Shown here: in pieces, positions 33,480-45,379 of the stretch
Numbering within the stretch: the stretch's first letter is position 1
How the letters are laid out: every line of letters starts with the position of its first letter
Source: Mytilus californianus
Lineage: Eukaryota; Mollusca; Bivalvia; Mytilida; Mytilidae
DNA length: 64,000 bases
Direction: 5' to 3'
NCBI RefSeq assembly: GCF_021869535.1
Contig: NW_026262690.1
Coordinates: 16,579,001 to 16,643,000 of the forward strand
The notes under the pieces: model-generated
What the model was told of the DNA's origin: nothing
What the model saw: the letters and a program-made list of their open reading frames with translations, nothing else
The model's database searches: none
Made by a program: the position numbers and the translations under genes

Positions 33480-33740
33480 ATGCCAATCACTATATAAGAG
33501 GCGAACGATAACATGGGCATGTGGACATTCAGAACTCAAATATCGAGAGAAACTGACAAAGCCATATGCATGGGAAAAAAGACAAAGGAAAGACGTTCAA
33601 GTTCCCGAAATGATATACATAGAATAAAAGACTGAGCAAAAAGAACCCAACAACAAAATGGAGATATTGTGAAATGCACCGGAAGGGTAAGCAGATTCTT
33701 CTCCATCAGTGGCATCCATTGAGTAGCTCATTAGAAGTAC
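33480..33740 (-). mobile_element. Diverged 3' tail related to the YIDD reverse-transcriptase family
   Basis: 'gactgagcaaaaagaacc' (33,630) and 'caccggaagggtaagcag' (33,679) match 'gactgagcaacacgaacc' and 'ccccggaagggtaaccag' at 39,833-39,898. Its relatives carry the reverse transcriptase just upstream (higher coordinates). Here different sequence is joined at about 33,740. Confidence 0.55.
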
Positions 33741-33744
33741 AAAT

Positions 33745-34341
33745 TCAAAGGTAAGTCTCTGTACGTGCTCCTCGTTGTTTTCTTTATTTATGTATTGTTG
33801 TGTTGCTGGATCATTAACGTATACCATACATCTCATTAATTCATACTGAAGAATATCTAAATGTCGTGGATTGTTAAGCAAAATTTCAAAAATATTTATC
33901 ATTGACATGATTTAATTTTGCTTCACCGTAAAACACCATAGAGTCAAGAACTCAAAAGCAATATATCTTTATGATATATACCAGTTGACATCCTTACTTT
34001 CTGGTGTTGATAATAAATAAAATAAAAAGCAGTTAACGTTAGATTTACATGGTTAACTTTATGTAAATCAGAAACTAATAAGTTGAACGACTTCGCAAAT
34101 CGTTTGAATTCTCTGGTGGGTCGAATGGAACCACTTACAGAAAGCTGCAAATATCATTAGTTTTTTGTGAGTTAAAAGTTATGTTAAATGGAATTCTGCT
34201 TTCATAAATTGTTTTTAATTTACATTTACACCCTTTAAACAACATATTAAGATAACGTCGAAGACGTATTTCTTTGGGGAAATTATAGTGTCCCTGGGAA
34301 ATAAACCTTTCAAGAAAACATCGACTCATAGAAAATATCAA
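33745..34341 (-). other. Possible degraded coding sequence, unidentified
   Basis: Three open segments on the minus strand read as protein-like: 34,341-34,135 ('FISQGHYNFPKEIRLRRY'), 34,150-33,944 ('IRPTREFKRFAKSFNLLV') and 33,908-33,745 ('LDILQYELMRCMVYVNDP'). They are in different frames, with no obvious splice signals between them. I recognise no family. It may be a decayed element ORF upstream of the tail at 33,480-33,740, or chance. Confidence 0.2.
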
Positions 34342-34349
34342 GTTTCTAA

Positions 34350-35680
34350 CAACAATAATGACGAGTTGTGTTCATGTTTTATAAGCTTTATAACTCATTG
34401 CATAACCTTGTAAATTTCCAACACTTTTTCCAAATCTGTAACACAATGTTACTTCATTCATGGCAGTTACAAGGACTTTTCTGATATGTTACCAAAAACA
34501 AAAAAAAGACAGTTGAAATATGAAATATGAAATAAAAACAAATTAGATAAAAGAGATTTTAAAACACTATAGCTGTTTAGAAACTTTTGTACGATGAGCA
34601 TATAACTACATTAGTTAGGGATTTAAATGGTATAGATGTATTACATTCTCATTGTTTTGATAAAAGTGATGTGCCAAGCTCTTTACAAATGTACAGTTGA
34701 AAGTTTTGAATAACCTTATCAGAAATAAATAAAGATTTGCCATCAACACCCTTAGATGACTACAAGCGCGAAGACGCGACATGAAACAATCACTGACGCG
34801 GTTCTGACTTGGTTCTGGAACAAGAATATGATGTGGCGTTGTAATGGTATTGTTATTCACTATTTTGACAAAGTTGCATTTCATCTGAACATTTGTGAAG
34901 TATTTAAGTGTATTTTTATTAATTTTTTTTTCTTGTTTTGTTTTTTTTTTTATTATTTTCATTATTTTCAAATTCTATTTTTATCCCCTTCTTTCTGTGT
35001 TATGTAATTACTTATTTATTCTTAATCCATATCATTGTTACATTGCATGCATTGTTTCGAAATCGTTAATTGGAGTTGGTATTTCAAGGAAATGGATTAA
35101 TATAAGCTATGTACAGCTTGTTTCCGAATCCTATTATTATAGTGTATTTTGTATGATGATATATTTGTAATGATGACGAATGAATATGTTTAAACCAATA
35201 TGATGTAGCGGCACTAAAATCTCACCACTCAATCTGTAAATCTCGATGTGTGGCTTAAAACCAGTTACAAGAAAGAACCTACAAAGGACCTGTACAGGAA
35301 AAGCAAAGAAAAAACGCAAATAAAATATTAAATTGAAGGTTTTTCCACCCAAATTTTACTTAAGATGAGAAAATTTAGATAAAAATAGTATGTCTGGTCT
35401 TAAAAGATAGATTGCCACACACTGATTCTAAAAAGTACAATGTTTTAAGCACTTTTTCATAGATTATTGGACACAATAAGCACCTTCCGGTGAAATCAAG
35501 GTCACTTCTGGTATCAAATTATAGCTTACTTTACTCTGATTCCAAAAATATATGGTTTCTCAATACTTTTGCTTGCTTGCGTCTCATGTATAAATATGAA
35601 TTTAAGGCAAAGGTCAAAATCTAGGACGTCAAATTTACCATTGACCTTGACTCAAATTTCAAGACCATAAAGCAAGGATC
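34350..35680. other. No gene recognised
   Basis: A+T-rich sequence with long T runs around 34,920-34,960. Open frames here consist mainly of Phe, Tyr and Ile from the T-rich strand and are not convincing. Confidence 0.45.
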
Positions 35681-36245
35681 TCAAATCAAAAGACCCTAGA
35701 TCTCTCCTATATATTGATAATGACTTATATTACCATATAGGTTATTCAAATATAAGTGGGGAGAAAACTATTAAATTTCAGCGTTCCCTTTCAACCAAAG
35801 TATATGTGTTGCGACATTTCGTTGCTTACAATTTAATAACAATATTTTGTCGATATCTTATTCGGTTTCTGATGAGAAGCTATAATTAGCCACAATTTAG
35901 AACATGACCTTGACCTCATTTTTTTGGTGGACACTGAACCTCAAATCAAAAGACCCTAGGTCTCTATCACATATGGTTTACCAGTTACAAATACATATCA
36001 CTTATAGCAATTACATCTGGGGAAATAACTCTAATATGGAGTCTGCGGATTGCTTTGGTCAAAAACAATTTTCGACATCCTAGGGATGTAACGAGCAATT
36101 TGGAAAAATAAATTTGTCGATTTCTTTTACGGTTCCGAAGGAGTACAGATCACAAAAAAAACAGTGTTTGGGGAGATAACTCTTACAAAGAAAATTGTTC
36201 GGTTAGACGGTGTCAGTTTCAAAAGCGTATAAACTATTCGATATC
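35681..36245. repeat. Diverged tandem repeat, 260-bp period
   Basis: 'tcaaatcaaaagacccta' occurs at 35,681 and 35,941. Each is followed by 'gtctct' or 'atctct', 'attac..atataggtta'-like sequence and 'ggggagaaaactat' or 'ggggaaataactct'. 'gaccttgacctca'-type motifs precede each copy. Non-coding. Confidence 0.65.
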
Positions 36246-36380
36246 ATACAATGGCGGATCAAGAACGTTTTGTAAGGGGGGGGGGGGGAGGGGAATAACT
36301 GACCTAAGGAGGGGCCGCTCCAGTCATGCATCAGTGATTCCCTATATAATCAACCAAATTTTTCCCACAAAAGGGGGGGG
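36246..36380. mobile_element. 'gcggat' MITE with a long G tract
   Basis: It begins 'caatggcggatcaagaac', has a G run broken once by A at 36,276-36,293, then 'gctccagtcatgcatcag' and 'gattccctatataatcaa', and ends near 'cacaaaaggggggggac'. The central block is shared with 51,285-51,345. The G runs could form quadruplexes. Confidence 0.55.
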
Positions 36381-36679
36381 ACGGAAAGTTGAAAGACCTA
36401 AATATAAATAAACAGACATGCATATGCAATCTTTGATTTATCTATTTTTGTTTGATTTCATTTTATAGATTAAAAATATATGTATATCATCGTTTTACCT
36501 GTACAGAAATGAGTGTTAGCCATATCCGTCGACGAAATGGTTATTCCTGGTGGCTTCCTTGTTTCACTTTTCAATGTTGTCATTCTTACAATGTTTTAAT
36601 AAATAAACAACATGATGCACACACGTGCACCCATCTGCAATGAAATCAAAAGGTTGCATGATTACGTATTCCATTGAGT

Positions 36680-36826
36680 TGAATCATTGACTTGCAATTG
36701 ACGAAATTGTACCAAACTGACTGCTAATAGCGAAATAGTATTTCTATATTCCGCTTTTATGATTTTTTGAAAAAAAAATCATATTTCATTGATTTTTTTT
36801 ATAAATTCGTAGCTAATGCCCCTTTG
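36680..36826 (-). mobile_element. Left-end fragment of the 41.5-kb MITE
   Basis: Read on the minus strand it starts 'ggggcattagctacgaat' and continues with 'aagcggaatatagaaata' and 'agcagtcagtttggta'. These are the first ~125 bp of the element at 41,497-42,197. Only the left terminal repeat is present. Confidence 0.6.
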
Positions 36827-36829
36827 AAG

Positions 36830-38530
36830 ACGAGTGGCACAATATCAATAATCAATGCAGATGTAGTTTTTTTTCTAAAATTTTAAAAGCTTCGCTTTAA
36901 TTTCTTTTCTTTTTTTTTTTTTTCTTTTTTTTTTTTTGTAAAACAAGACTGTTTGTATTTCTTATTTTCCAATTAAATGAAGAAGCGCTACATAAATAAC
37001 TTTTTTTCAATTACATTTTAAAAGGTAGACATATTTAAATAGTTTTTTTCAAGCTAGTTGGTTTTTCCCACTTCTACAAAGCTTACCTAAAAATAGATTA
37101 TTAAAAATATCATTTGAAAAGGACATAAATTGGCAAAGATCCTGCATTTACATGGGTTATATACTAATAACATTCCATAAAAAACGAAAGTAGTCTCAAA
37201 AGCTTAAAAGACATGGAAACTGTGCAGGTAATATACATCAATTATGATATTCAATGTCCTCTATTACAAAAATTTGATTACGTAATAATTGTTTGAATAA
37301 GACAACATTACTTATATCTGTCTAGTATTGGCGTTGATACAAACTGTATGTTCTTGTGTAAAGAATGTACGAGAGGTGTGTTATCCAAACTGCTAACCTA
37401 CATCCTTAACATCGTCTAAGTATATGCTTAATATATTGAAGGCTACCACAACATGAGTATGATGTTGATTTCTCGAACGCTCTTTAACAGGTCGGGTGTG
37501 TCGAAAAAAACTTGAGGGGTGCTTAGATTTCATAGTACTAAAGAACACAGGCATCGTGACCACCCCTCTGTTTCCAAAATAGTTACCCCTTTATGTTTTG
37601 TCACTAACACTTTATTACAATGTTCATTGATTGCCCCTTTGAAATGTTATTCCTGTGATACCTTCGTTTCAGTTGACTAATCTTCAAAAAAAAAACAGAC
37701 AAAACACTGACAATTCGCTCATGCGTATTTCTGAACTAATGTGTTGTTCGATCACTCGTTGAATAGTTTTCCACATTCAAATTCACCTCAATTAGTCACT
37801 TTGATAAGGTTATTCAATAAATATTCATCTTTGATTTACATGTATTCTTTATTTTTTGTGCAGGGGTATTTTCATGATTTCCAAAGGGACACAGAATTTT
37901 ACTTAATGCGACTAATTTGATGCACTCGATGTTCATAATGCCAAATTAAAGCCCCTATTTCTTACTGGTCCAATTCCGAACGAAAAGTTATGTTCTTGTT
38001 TTGTTTTTGGTTTTTTTTTATAATTAGAAAACACAATAAATAAAGAAGGAACTAATTTTTAATAACGCCAAGAGAATTTATTCTTTAGTTATTAGTAATA
38101 TGCCTTTATTCAGATCACAAATACGACTACAAGAACAAAACCCATAGATATTTTATGAGAACTTATTGTAGAATCAACAAGGACGGCTCCAAACGGACAA
38201 ACTGTGAAATAACACACAATTACTTTAAGTATTTTACATTTATTATTACCTGAAAACGTATGACAAATAATACATTTGATGTCAATGAAGGAGGTAATTC
38301 AAGTCAATGTTGTCTGTTTATACTTAAACTGAATATTTCATATTGAGGACTCCCATTTGAGACAATGCTGCATGAATTTTTATTTTCATTTTTTTTTTTT
38401 GCTCAACTATTTCTACTAAAATTTCATACTTTTTTTTTTTGCAGTTCTCCTGCCCCAAAATTTTACAATCTAAATTTTTACTGAGTACATTCTTTTTATT
38501 TCGGATACCGTATATGTGAATCAATAGAAT
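36830..38530. other. No gene recognised
   Basis: A+T-rich sequence with very T-rich tracts at 36,868-36,940. No repeat or coding sequence identified. Confidence 0.45.
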
Positions 38531-38534
38531 ATAG

Positions 38535-38845
38535 AATTGAGAATGGAAACGGGAAATGTGTTAAAAATACAACAAAGAACAGAAAACAGCCCATAGCCAC
38601 CAATGGATCTTCAACGCATCGAGAAAATTCCGCACCCGGAAGCGGGCTTCAGCTGGCTCCTTAACGATAATGTATACTAGTTCAGCGAAATGGATGCCAC
38701 ACTAAACTCCGAAACATATAAATGAACCAAAATTATTAAAAAAAAAAAAACACAAGACTAACAAAGGCTAGAGGTTCCCGACTTGGAGCAGTTACATCAG
38801 AAAACATGTTTTGTGAGATCTCAATCCTCCCCTGTTGAATAAACA
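38535..38845 (-). mobile_element. Dispersed repeat family R-B, partial inverted copy
   Basis: 'ggaaacgggaaatgtgtt', 'ccgcacccggaagcgggc', 'tagttcagcgaaatggat' and 'caaggctagaggttcccg'-like blocks are complements of 7,250-7,515 and 61,090-61,350. The copy stops near 38,845, so about half of the family is present, from the 3' side. Confidence 0.75.
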
Positions 38846-39700
38846 AACTTACAGTAATACAACAATATATATATCCGTGAATTAAATAATATGTTAATAA
38901 TACAGAAACACATGATAATGTCAACATAAAACCGCTAACAGAGCAATCATACGCATTTTTTGTCATTCTATTCTCAATAAGTAATTCCATTAGCCGGATG
39001 TAATGCTCAATCTATTACACTTCTTATGTCGTAACTATATAATATTCTAAACTATTTACTGATTGCCATAATGATTTATAATGTATATTATCATGTATTT
39101 AAGTAGAAACATGTACACAAAATGAACATGATCTTTCAAAGTTTTATTAATTTAATTTTGTTGGTATGTTATTTTACCTATATGACCTATTTGTTGTAAT
39201 ATCCAGCCAATATAATGGTTTGTCAGAAAAAGGGGAAAACTTTGGAAAAGGTTACCCAAAGAATGATTGTGATAAGTGCTAATTCCCCATGACAATGCTT
39301 TTAATAAAACTTTTGAGAACAAAAGAGGACGACCGCGACCATCTTGTCGTCAATGTTAGTTACACTACTATGAAGGCTCAAGGTCACATAAAGTTAAAAT
39401 TAAAAGATTCTACAAATCGATAAACCTATCTAACTACAAAATTCAAAAGCAATAGTTATTGAGATAATTAATAAAAATAAAGAAAGTACCGTTCAATGTT
39501 CTCATAAAATAAACTTATACATTTGCTCAAATTTCTATTGTGACACTTAAAATTTTGATTTATGTAATTAAAGAAAACTTTTATAGAATTATCTTGAAAC
39601 TCACTTCCGAAATCTGATTTGAAACTACAATTGATTACGAATTATTCTGTTGGGAAATATACTAATAAAATACTAGTTCGCTGCAGTGGAGAGCAACCGA

Positions 39701-41040
39701 AAAAAGAGAGGCAAAAAATACCAAAGGGACATTCAAACTCATAAGTCGAAAATAAACTGACAACGTCATGGCTACAGAAGAAAAAGATCAACAGACAAAC
39801 AATAGTACACAAAACACAACATAGAAAACTAAAGACTGAGCAACACGAACCCCACCAAAAACTGTGGGTGATCTTAGGTGCCCCGGAAGGGTAACCAGAT
39901 CCTGCTCCACATGTGGCACCCGTCGTGCTGCTCATGTTAGTACAAACCCTGTAATAAGTCTAAATCGGTAGGTCACATTCGGGGAAAAGGAGATGGGATT
40001 GTAGTTACGACATTTTGAACATATCCGCTATCATATGTGAAACGGATATTCCATAACGGTCAACCAATTCGTGTTGGCGTCCGTAAAATTTACGAAGGGA
40101 TGATTTTAACTTCACCACTTGGAACTCTTGGTTTAATAGCTTCCTTGTGAGCAGCAACCCTCTATTGAGGAAATCATGATAGGAAATACAAGCCCTGGAA
40201 TATCGTATCAACTGGGAGATATATACTCCGTATGCAGGCGCTGCTGGAATGTTGCTACATAGAAATGGAAAGTTCACAATTGGAAAGCTGAAAACATCTC
40301 TTTTGTCGTAACGTTTTGTTTTCAAACGACCCTCATTGTCAATTTCTAGATGTTAGTCAAGATATGAGGCAGACTTAATGGATATCTGTTGTATCCTTTC
40401 TCTCAAGTTTGATGGGATAGATGCGATGCGTTCAACATAGCCACCAAATTTTGAATTATTTAATGAGAGAACATCATCTATATAGCGGAAAGTAAACTTA
40501 AAGAATACTGCTAACTTATTTTCTTTCTTCATAAGAATTCCTTTATGAAGTCAGCCTAATAGGAATAAAGGAACAAGTAGGCCAGAAGAGGGGCACAGTT
40601 GGTTCCCATAGGAATGCCGATTGTTTGTTGAAAAACACGTCCTCCAAACGTAACAAATATGTTGTCAATGAAGAAATCAAGCATCTGGATAATGTCAGTT
40701 TCAGAGAATTTTTTTATTTGAATCGGAGTGATTTTTTACAAAGTAGGATTTATCCCTCCCTAAGACAAGATACGATGTTGGCCGTTCTTTTTTATGAAAC
40801 AAAGCAGGACCAACACTTTCAATTTGTTGTTTAGTTTGGAATTGGGAATACTTGTGTAAAGTGTAGAAAAGTCAAGTGTTTTAATACTATTGCAAGATGA
40901 AAGTGTCTTAGATTGTATGTACTTTAAAAGATCTTTGGAATTTTTTAGTATCCACATCTGATTCACACCACCTCTAGAATAGGTAAGGTAAGAAGTAAAA
41001 GAAAACAATGTGTTCCTTTTATTTACAAGCATTTCAGCTT
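39701..41040 (-). mobile_element. Penelope-related (YIDD) retroelement, 5' truncated
   Basis: From right to left the element contains a degraded reverse transcriptase (41,032-40,005) and then a non-coding 3' tail (40,004-39,701) ending near 'ttttgcctctc' on the minus strand. The tail is the sequence found alone at 1,975-2,112, 9,688-9,843 and 16,225-16,390, so this copy shows what those orphans derive from. The 5' edge near 41,040 falls inside the coding region, as expected for incomplete reverse transcription. Confidence 0.8.
40005..41032 (-). pseudogene. Degraded Penelope-type reverse transcriptase
   Basis: The minus strand encodes, in changing frames, 'NQMWILKNSKDLLKYIQS', 'SIKTLDFSTLYTSIPNSK', then 'FGGRVFQQTIGIPMGTNC' (about 40,595-40,645), the catalytic 'FRYIDDVL' (YIDD codons at 40,473-40,484), and an intact last part (40,325-40,005) with 'PAYGVYISQLIRYSRAC', 'LLLTRKLLNQ' and 'SLRKFYGRQHELVDRYG'. 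'DFSTLYTSIP' and 'YIDD' are typical of Penelope-like reverse transcriptases. No GIY-YIG endonuclease follows. A TAG replaces a usual Glu near 40,556, and indels break the frame before YIDD. Confidence 0.82.
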
Positions 41041-41496
41041 TATAATCGAATTTACTTTTTAATTACAAGAATGTTGAAAGGCAAAAGACAATTAATAATT
41101 ATCATATTTATATGGATCAAATATTACAGGTAATCCGTTTGTCACACATCGTTTCCTTTCTTTAACTTTAAAACACTCATTAGAGATGAATAATGAAACT
41201 AAACGGGCTATCGCGTACAAGAATGAAATACCGTACATTGAAAGTCATGATATTTTATCTCGGTCGCCCCCGTATATATGTACAATAATCGTTCCAGCAC
41301 CCTTTTAGTCTCATAATGAATTAGTGATGCAGTAAAATTTCTGCGTGGGTATAACTATGTTTAAATGTAATAACCTTGATAACCTCTACAACTTCGTCCA
41401 TTGTGCTTTTTTATTCGAGCGCGGTCTACTGTGATCAAATGCTCCATCACTTTCCTCTATTTTGGCCTACAAAAAAATCATCAAAGATAACAGTTT

Positions 41497-42197
41497 TAAT
41501 GGGGCATTAGCTACCTACGAGTTAGACAATAAATTGAAATACGATTCTTTTTGCTTCATGTATTAATAAAAGCGGAATTTTGAAACAATATTTCGTTACA
41601 AGCAGTTAATTTGGTACTAATTTGCCAAAATAAGCTCAAAAAACATCGCTGATGTATTATTCACTTGCAAGTAAATAATAATACCTTATGTGAATCCGTA
41701 TTCATGTGAACTTCAATTTTACCCCTCAGCTGGAGATAGGTTACGCATGTTATAGGCGCGTTCGGCTATTTAAAAAAAAGGAAAGAATGTCAACATTGAA
41801 AGTGAAACAAGGGTAAACCATTTCGTTGACTGATGCGATCCTCTAAAAATCGTTTTATACAGGTAAAACTGATGATTAACATATTGTCGTAACCTGTAAC
41901 ATGAAATCAAACAGACCTAGAAAAATCCAATTGCACGTGGTCGCTATCTGTTCATATTTATATTCATGTTTAAATGGCCGTCGGCAGTCTTCGGAGGTCA
42001 CCTCGATGGTCAATTAGATGGTGTCTAGACTAAAATACACACGAAATGCTGATATATATTATCGAGTCCATGCACTGGTAAGGGTTTATTCTAGACTTTT
42101 GTATTTTTGGATATACGTTTTAGTACGTTATACATCAAATATGAGAATTTGAGTCAAATCGGTGAGCATGAATTTGACAGCTAATACCCCCTTTAAA
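41497..42197 (+). mobile_element. ~700-bp MITE, best copy
   Basis: The left end is 'ggggcattagctacctac' and the right end 'gctaataccccctttaaa', giving imperfect inverted ends of about 13 bp (GGGGCATTAGCT / GGGGGTATTAGCT). Flanking 'ttttaa' on the left and 'tttaaaa' on the right may be a target duplication. The interior matches 25,680-26,265 throughout. The left part matches 36,680-36,826 in inverted form. There is no open frame of useful length, so it is non-autonomous. Confidence 0.7.
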
Positions 42198-42572
42198 ATT
42201 TAGTACGAAGGAAGCACGTTTCATCTACATACTCACTAGTGAAACTACAACAGTTGGAAAACATGGTTTATTTATTAGTTGCAATGAGCTAGGAACTCTT
42301 TTTCAGAAAACTTATAGTTTTTATATATTCGGTACTTCGTGTTTTTATCTTTATGTTTGTTGTTTTTGTGCTTTGTGCCAATCAAGCTATTTCCAACTGA
42401 TTGCTGCTGTTTGTTATTACGTTTTGCTGTTACATGTACCACTGTCCCATGTTAGAGAAGGGTTGAGCGCTCACAAACAGGTTTTACCCCGTCTCATTCC
42501 TTATGGTTCTTACCCAATTTAGGTATTGATTGATTTGACTTTTTGTTAATAAATTTTCTTTTTTTTTTTCAG

Positions 42573-42729
42573 AAAATAAAATCGTTGTTTGAGATCATAT
42601 ATCAATCCATTCAAAACACAAATCTGTTGAACGTAAGTTCCTTCGTACTGTGTCTTGCTTTCACAGATGTAGTATGTAGATACAGCTTTTATTACCTGGG
42701 ATGGTTCTCATACATTGTTCGTTTTGTTG
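42573..42729 (+). other. Possible internal coding exon, hydrophobic
   Basis: A pyrimidine run ending in 'tttttcag' (acceptor at 42,571-42,572) precedes 157 nt open in one frame ('KIKSLFEIIYQSIQNTN', then 'SFVLCLAFTDVVCRYSFY' and 'YLGWFSYIVRFV'). A consensus donor 'g|gtaagt' follows at 42,730. An alternative donor 'gtaagt' lies at 42,633. The predicted peptide has a membrane-like hydrophobic stretch. I recognise no family. Splice signals of this quality also arise by chance in A+T-rich DNA. Confidence 0.22.
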
Positions 42730-42739
42730 GTAAGTCTAT

Positions 42740-43665
42740 TTTTAAATTTATCAGTTACCTTTTTGTAATAAAATGAATTATATTTAATTGATAGAGAAAC
42801 GTTGTTTTATGCAAAATAAAAGGTAATTTTTTTAACATAAGCTGTGTAAGTCCTCTGAACTAATAAACAAGAAATTAATTCCATTACCTCAACCTCAGCT
42901 CATAGGGAAAACAATAAAATCTTATAGGAATTATGTAAATGGATAGAAAAAAAGTTGTCCACACATCTGGGAATCAATATTAAAAGTTGTACGAGAGTGT
43001 TTTGTTAAAACTTACCAACATCAAGAAAGTGAAAAGTTTATGACACTACCGGCATAACTGTATGTTTGTGATTATAAGTACAGAAAAACAAGCTAAAAAT
43101 AAAGTGAATACTCATGTATTTCAAGCGGATGATGCCACATCCATGCACTTGCTATCCCATTCGAAGTGCGACACACTTAGGACACACCGTAACGATTATG
43201 TTTGTGACAGGAGATTCATTTACTTCGATTTAAGTGATAACTTCAATCATTTCGTCTCTTTGCCCTATCGAAATACCATATAAAACGTATGTAGGAAACA
43301 TTACAATACAACAAGTAAAAAGATTAACAATATGCGGTTTGGGTAAGGAAGTTGATGGATAAGTTGCAGACGAACGGACGTACAACCGGATCACAATATA
43401 CCGCCTGCTTCTAAACGCGGGGATATTGAAAGTACACGAGAGATTTGACGTCTTACCGTTCAAACCTTTAAGGGGCACAAAGGGACTGAAAAGAAGACAC
43501 ACTATTCAAATTAAACTAGAAGTAATTCCAGTAAAAAAATCATCAAAGACATTCTAGTACTGAAAAGGTATTATAATGCAATAAAACATCAGTTTATGGT
43601 ATACTTAACAATTAACGGTATAATAGGACCCTAGAAAACATATATGGTGCACTGTAAAGAGTGAG
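42740..43665. other. No gene recognised
   Basis: Nothing beyond short open frames. The 73-residue frame at 43,062-43,283 has a mixed composition but no recognisable motif, and I see no splice context that supports it. Confidence 0.4.
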
Positions 43666-43669
43666 GATA

Positions 43670-44130
43670 TGAACCGGTTTCATGATATTTAACAATTGAT
43701 ATTCAGGTGGCGGGGCCTGTTTACCAGTGAACGAAATCAATGGTGATTAGGTCTTATCAAGGCAATTATGTCGGTTAGTTGGAACCATTTTTCATACTTT
43801 TAACAATTCATGATATGATGGGTAGGGTTTGGCCTTTCTGGGGCAACATTTAAATGCATCGAAAGGTCTTAATATGACCTCCAAATATTCATGGTTTTAA
43901 AGTGGACGATCTAAAATCAATAATTTGACCTTCAAGATCAAGGTCAAATATCATCATCCATGGTAGATGTGCTCCACCATTTGCAGATATCAAAAACCTT
44001 TGTCAAAATATATAAAAGTTATGTTCCGGACATGAAAATATTAATAAAATCAACTATTATTACCGTGAGGTAAAAAAAAAAAAAAAGTCACATGAAGGTC
44101 ACGATAATATGTGACATATCGTTCCATGGT
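43670..44130. repeat. Probable dispersed bivalve repeat
   Basis: The stretch contains 'aggtcttatcaaggcaat', 'gaccttcaagatcaaggt' and 'aaaagtcacatgaaggtc'. Its 'gaccttga..aggtca' style matches other bivalve non-coding repeats, but I found no second copy in this window. The assignment rests on style alone. Confidence 0.3.
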
Positions 44131-45379
44131 TATACACCAATATGCTTATTATAAAAAGTAATTTAAAAAGATAAAAAAAAAGGTTTGGTTCGGAAAAAGA
44201 TTGTATGAGAAGAGAAGATCCAGAAACGTTAATTGAAGAATAAATACTACTAAACCGGTATGCCTCTCTTCGTCAAAGGGGAGACTTAATAAAACAGTAT
44301 TTATTTCACTTAAATTTTAATGTTTTCGTGATTGGCATTATTTTTCAACATGCGATTTATTTACAATTTGATGGAATTTTCCTGGATCTTTAGATTACAG
44401 AAGATATAGATTTGTTTAATTAGATATTGATTTTTAGTATTCGTATTGTCATCTGATAAAGTCATGCTGATTGAAAGGTGCACAGTTTTCTCTGCTTTCA
44501 AAATCTTTCTGTTTGAACCCGTCCTGGTTTTCTTACTACAACAAACTTACTATAAACTAAATCAATTTTTAACTAATTAACCAAAAACAAAAGTGGTATT
44601 GAGGTGGAAGAAAACAGACTTGTTAAATAGTACCCTACAGTGTCATATAGATATCAGTGTCATATAGATATAAAAGAACTACTGGAAGAATTCCAGGTTC
44701 TCCTGATAGAGGAAGAGGGATTTACAGAAGGTAACAGGTGACTACAACCGGAAACTACATGTGACATATACTATTGGTATCGGTATCGGATTCGACCCTG
44801 AACTTGTTAATTATTGGTAATACAAGTAATAGCTTTTCTAAAATGCTTGCCGTTTAATAGCTTATTATATTGATTTTTTTTTTTTTTAATTTGTAGTTTC
44901 ATCCATTCAGAATATTCCTCTCTGCATATATTATATTGTATTGGGGTAAAAGAAGTGGAACATTGGAAAGGTCTATATAGTATTTTAAGGGTTACCATTT
45001 TCTTTTTGTGTGTGGCGATTTTTATCACCTGGAAAGAGCTTAATTTTTTTAATCACTTGCGCTTTTGCCTATTCTAATTTCGGTAAACTTTTTTTTTTCA
45101 GCAGACATGTAATTTATTTACTCTCTGTTTGATTGTTTGTTTTTGAGAAAAGTGTGATCAATATCTTTCATCAATTGTTCCGATAAAATTACTCACAAAC
45201 GTTTGAGATCCCACTGAATCTTTATTATACCCGAACTAATTGCTCCTATATCTGGCTTGAGCCGGTTCCAGTAGTGTATAAGGCATGTTATGAAGTAAAG
45301 TGAATACATGTGTGACTCTCCAAGTCTGATGAGTCAACTCCTTTTCAACTGGTTTTCACAATTAGTTCATACATAATAT
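44131..45379. other. No gene recognised
   Basis: A+T-rich. A short exact duplication 'cagtgtcatatagatat' lies in tandem at 44,638-44,670. Nothing else noticed. Confidence 0.45.

Noticed and set aside
39642-39935. 97-residue Cys/Phe-rich frame resembling a secreted or membrane protein
   Set aside because: It is the 3' tail of the YIDD element, and the same tail elsewhere has stops in this frame.
45325-45365. 'ctgatgag' near 45,335 as a further hammerhead core
   Set aside because: No GAAA box or stem II follows within a reasonable distance.
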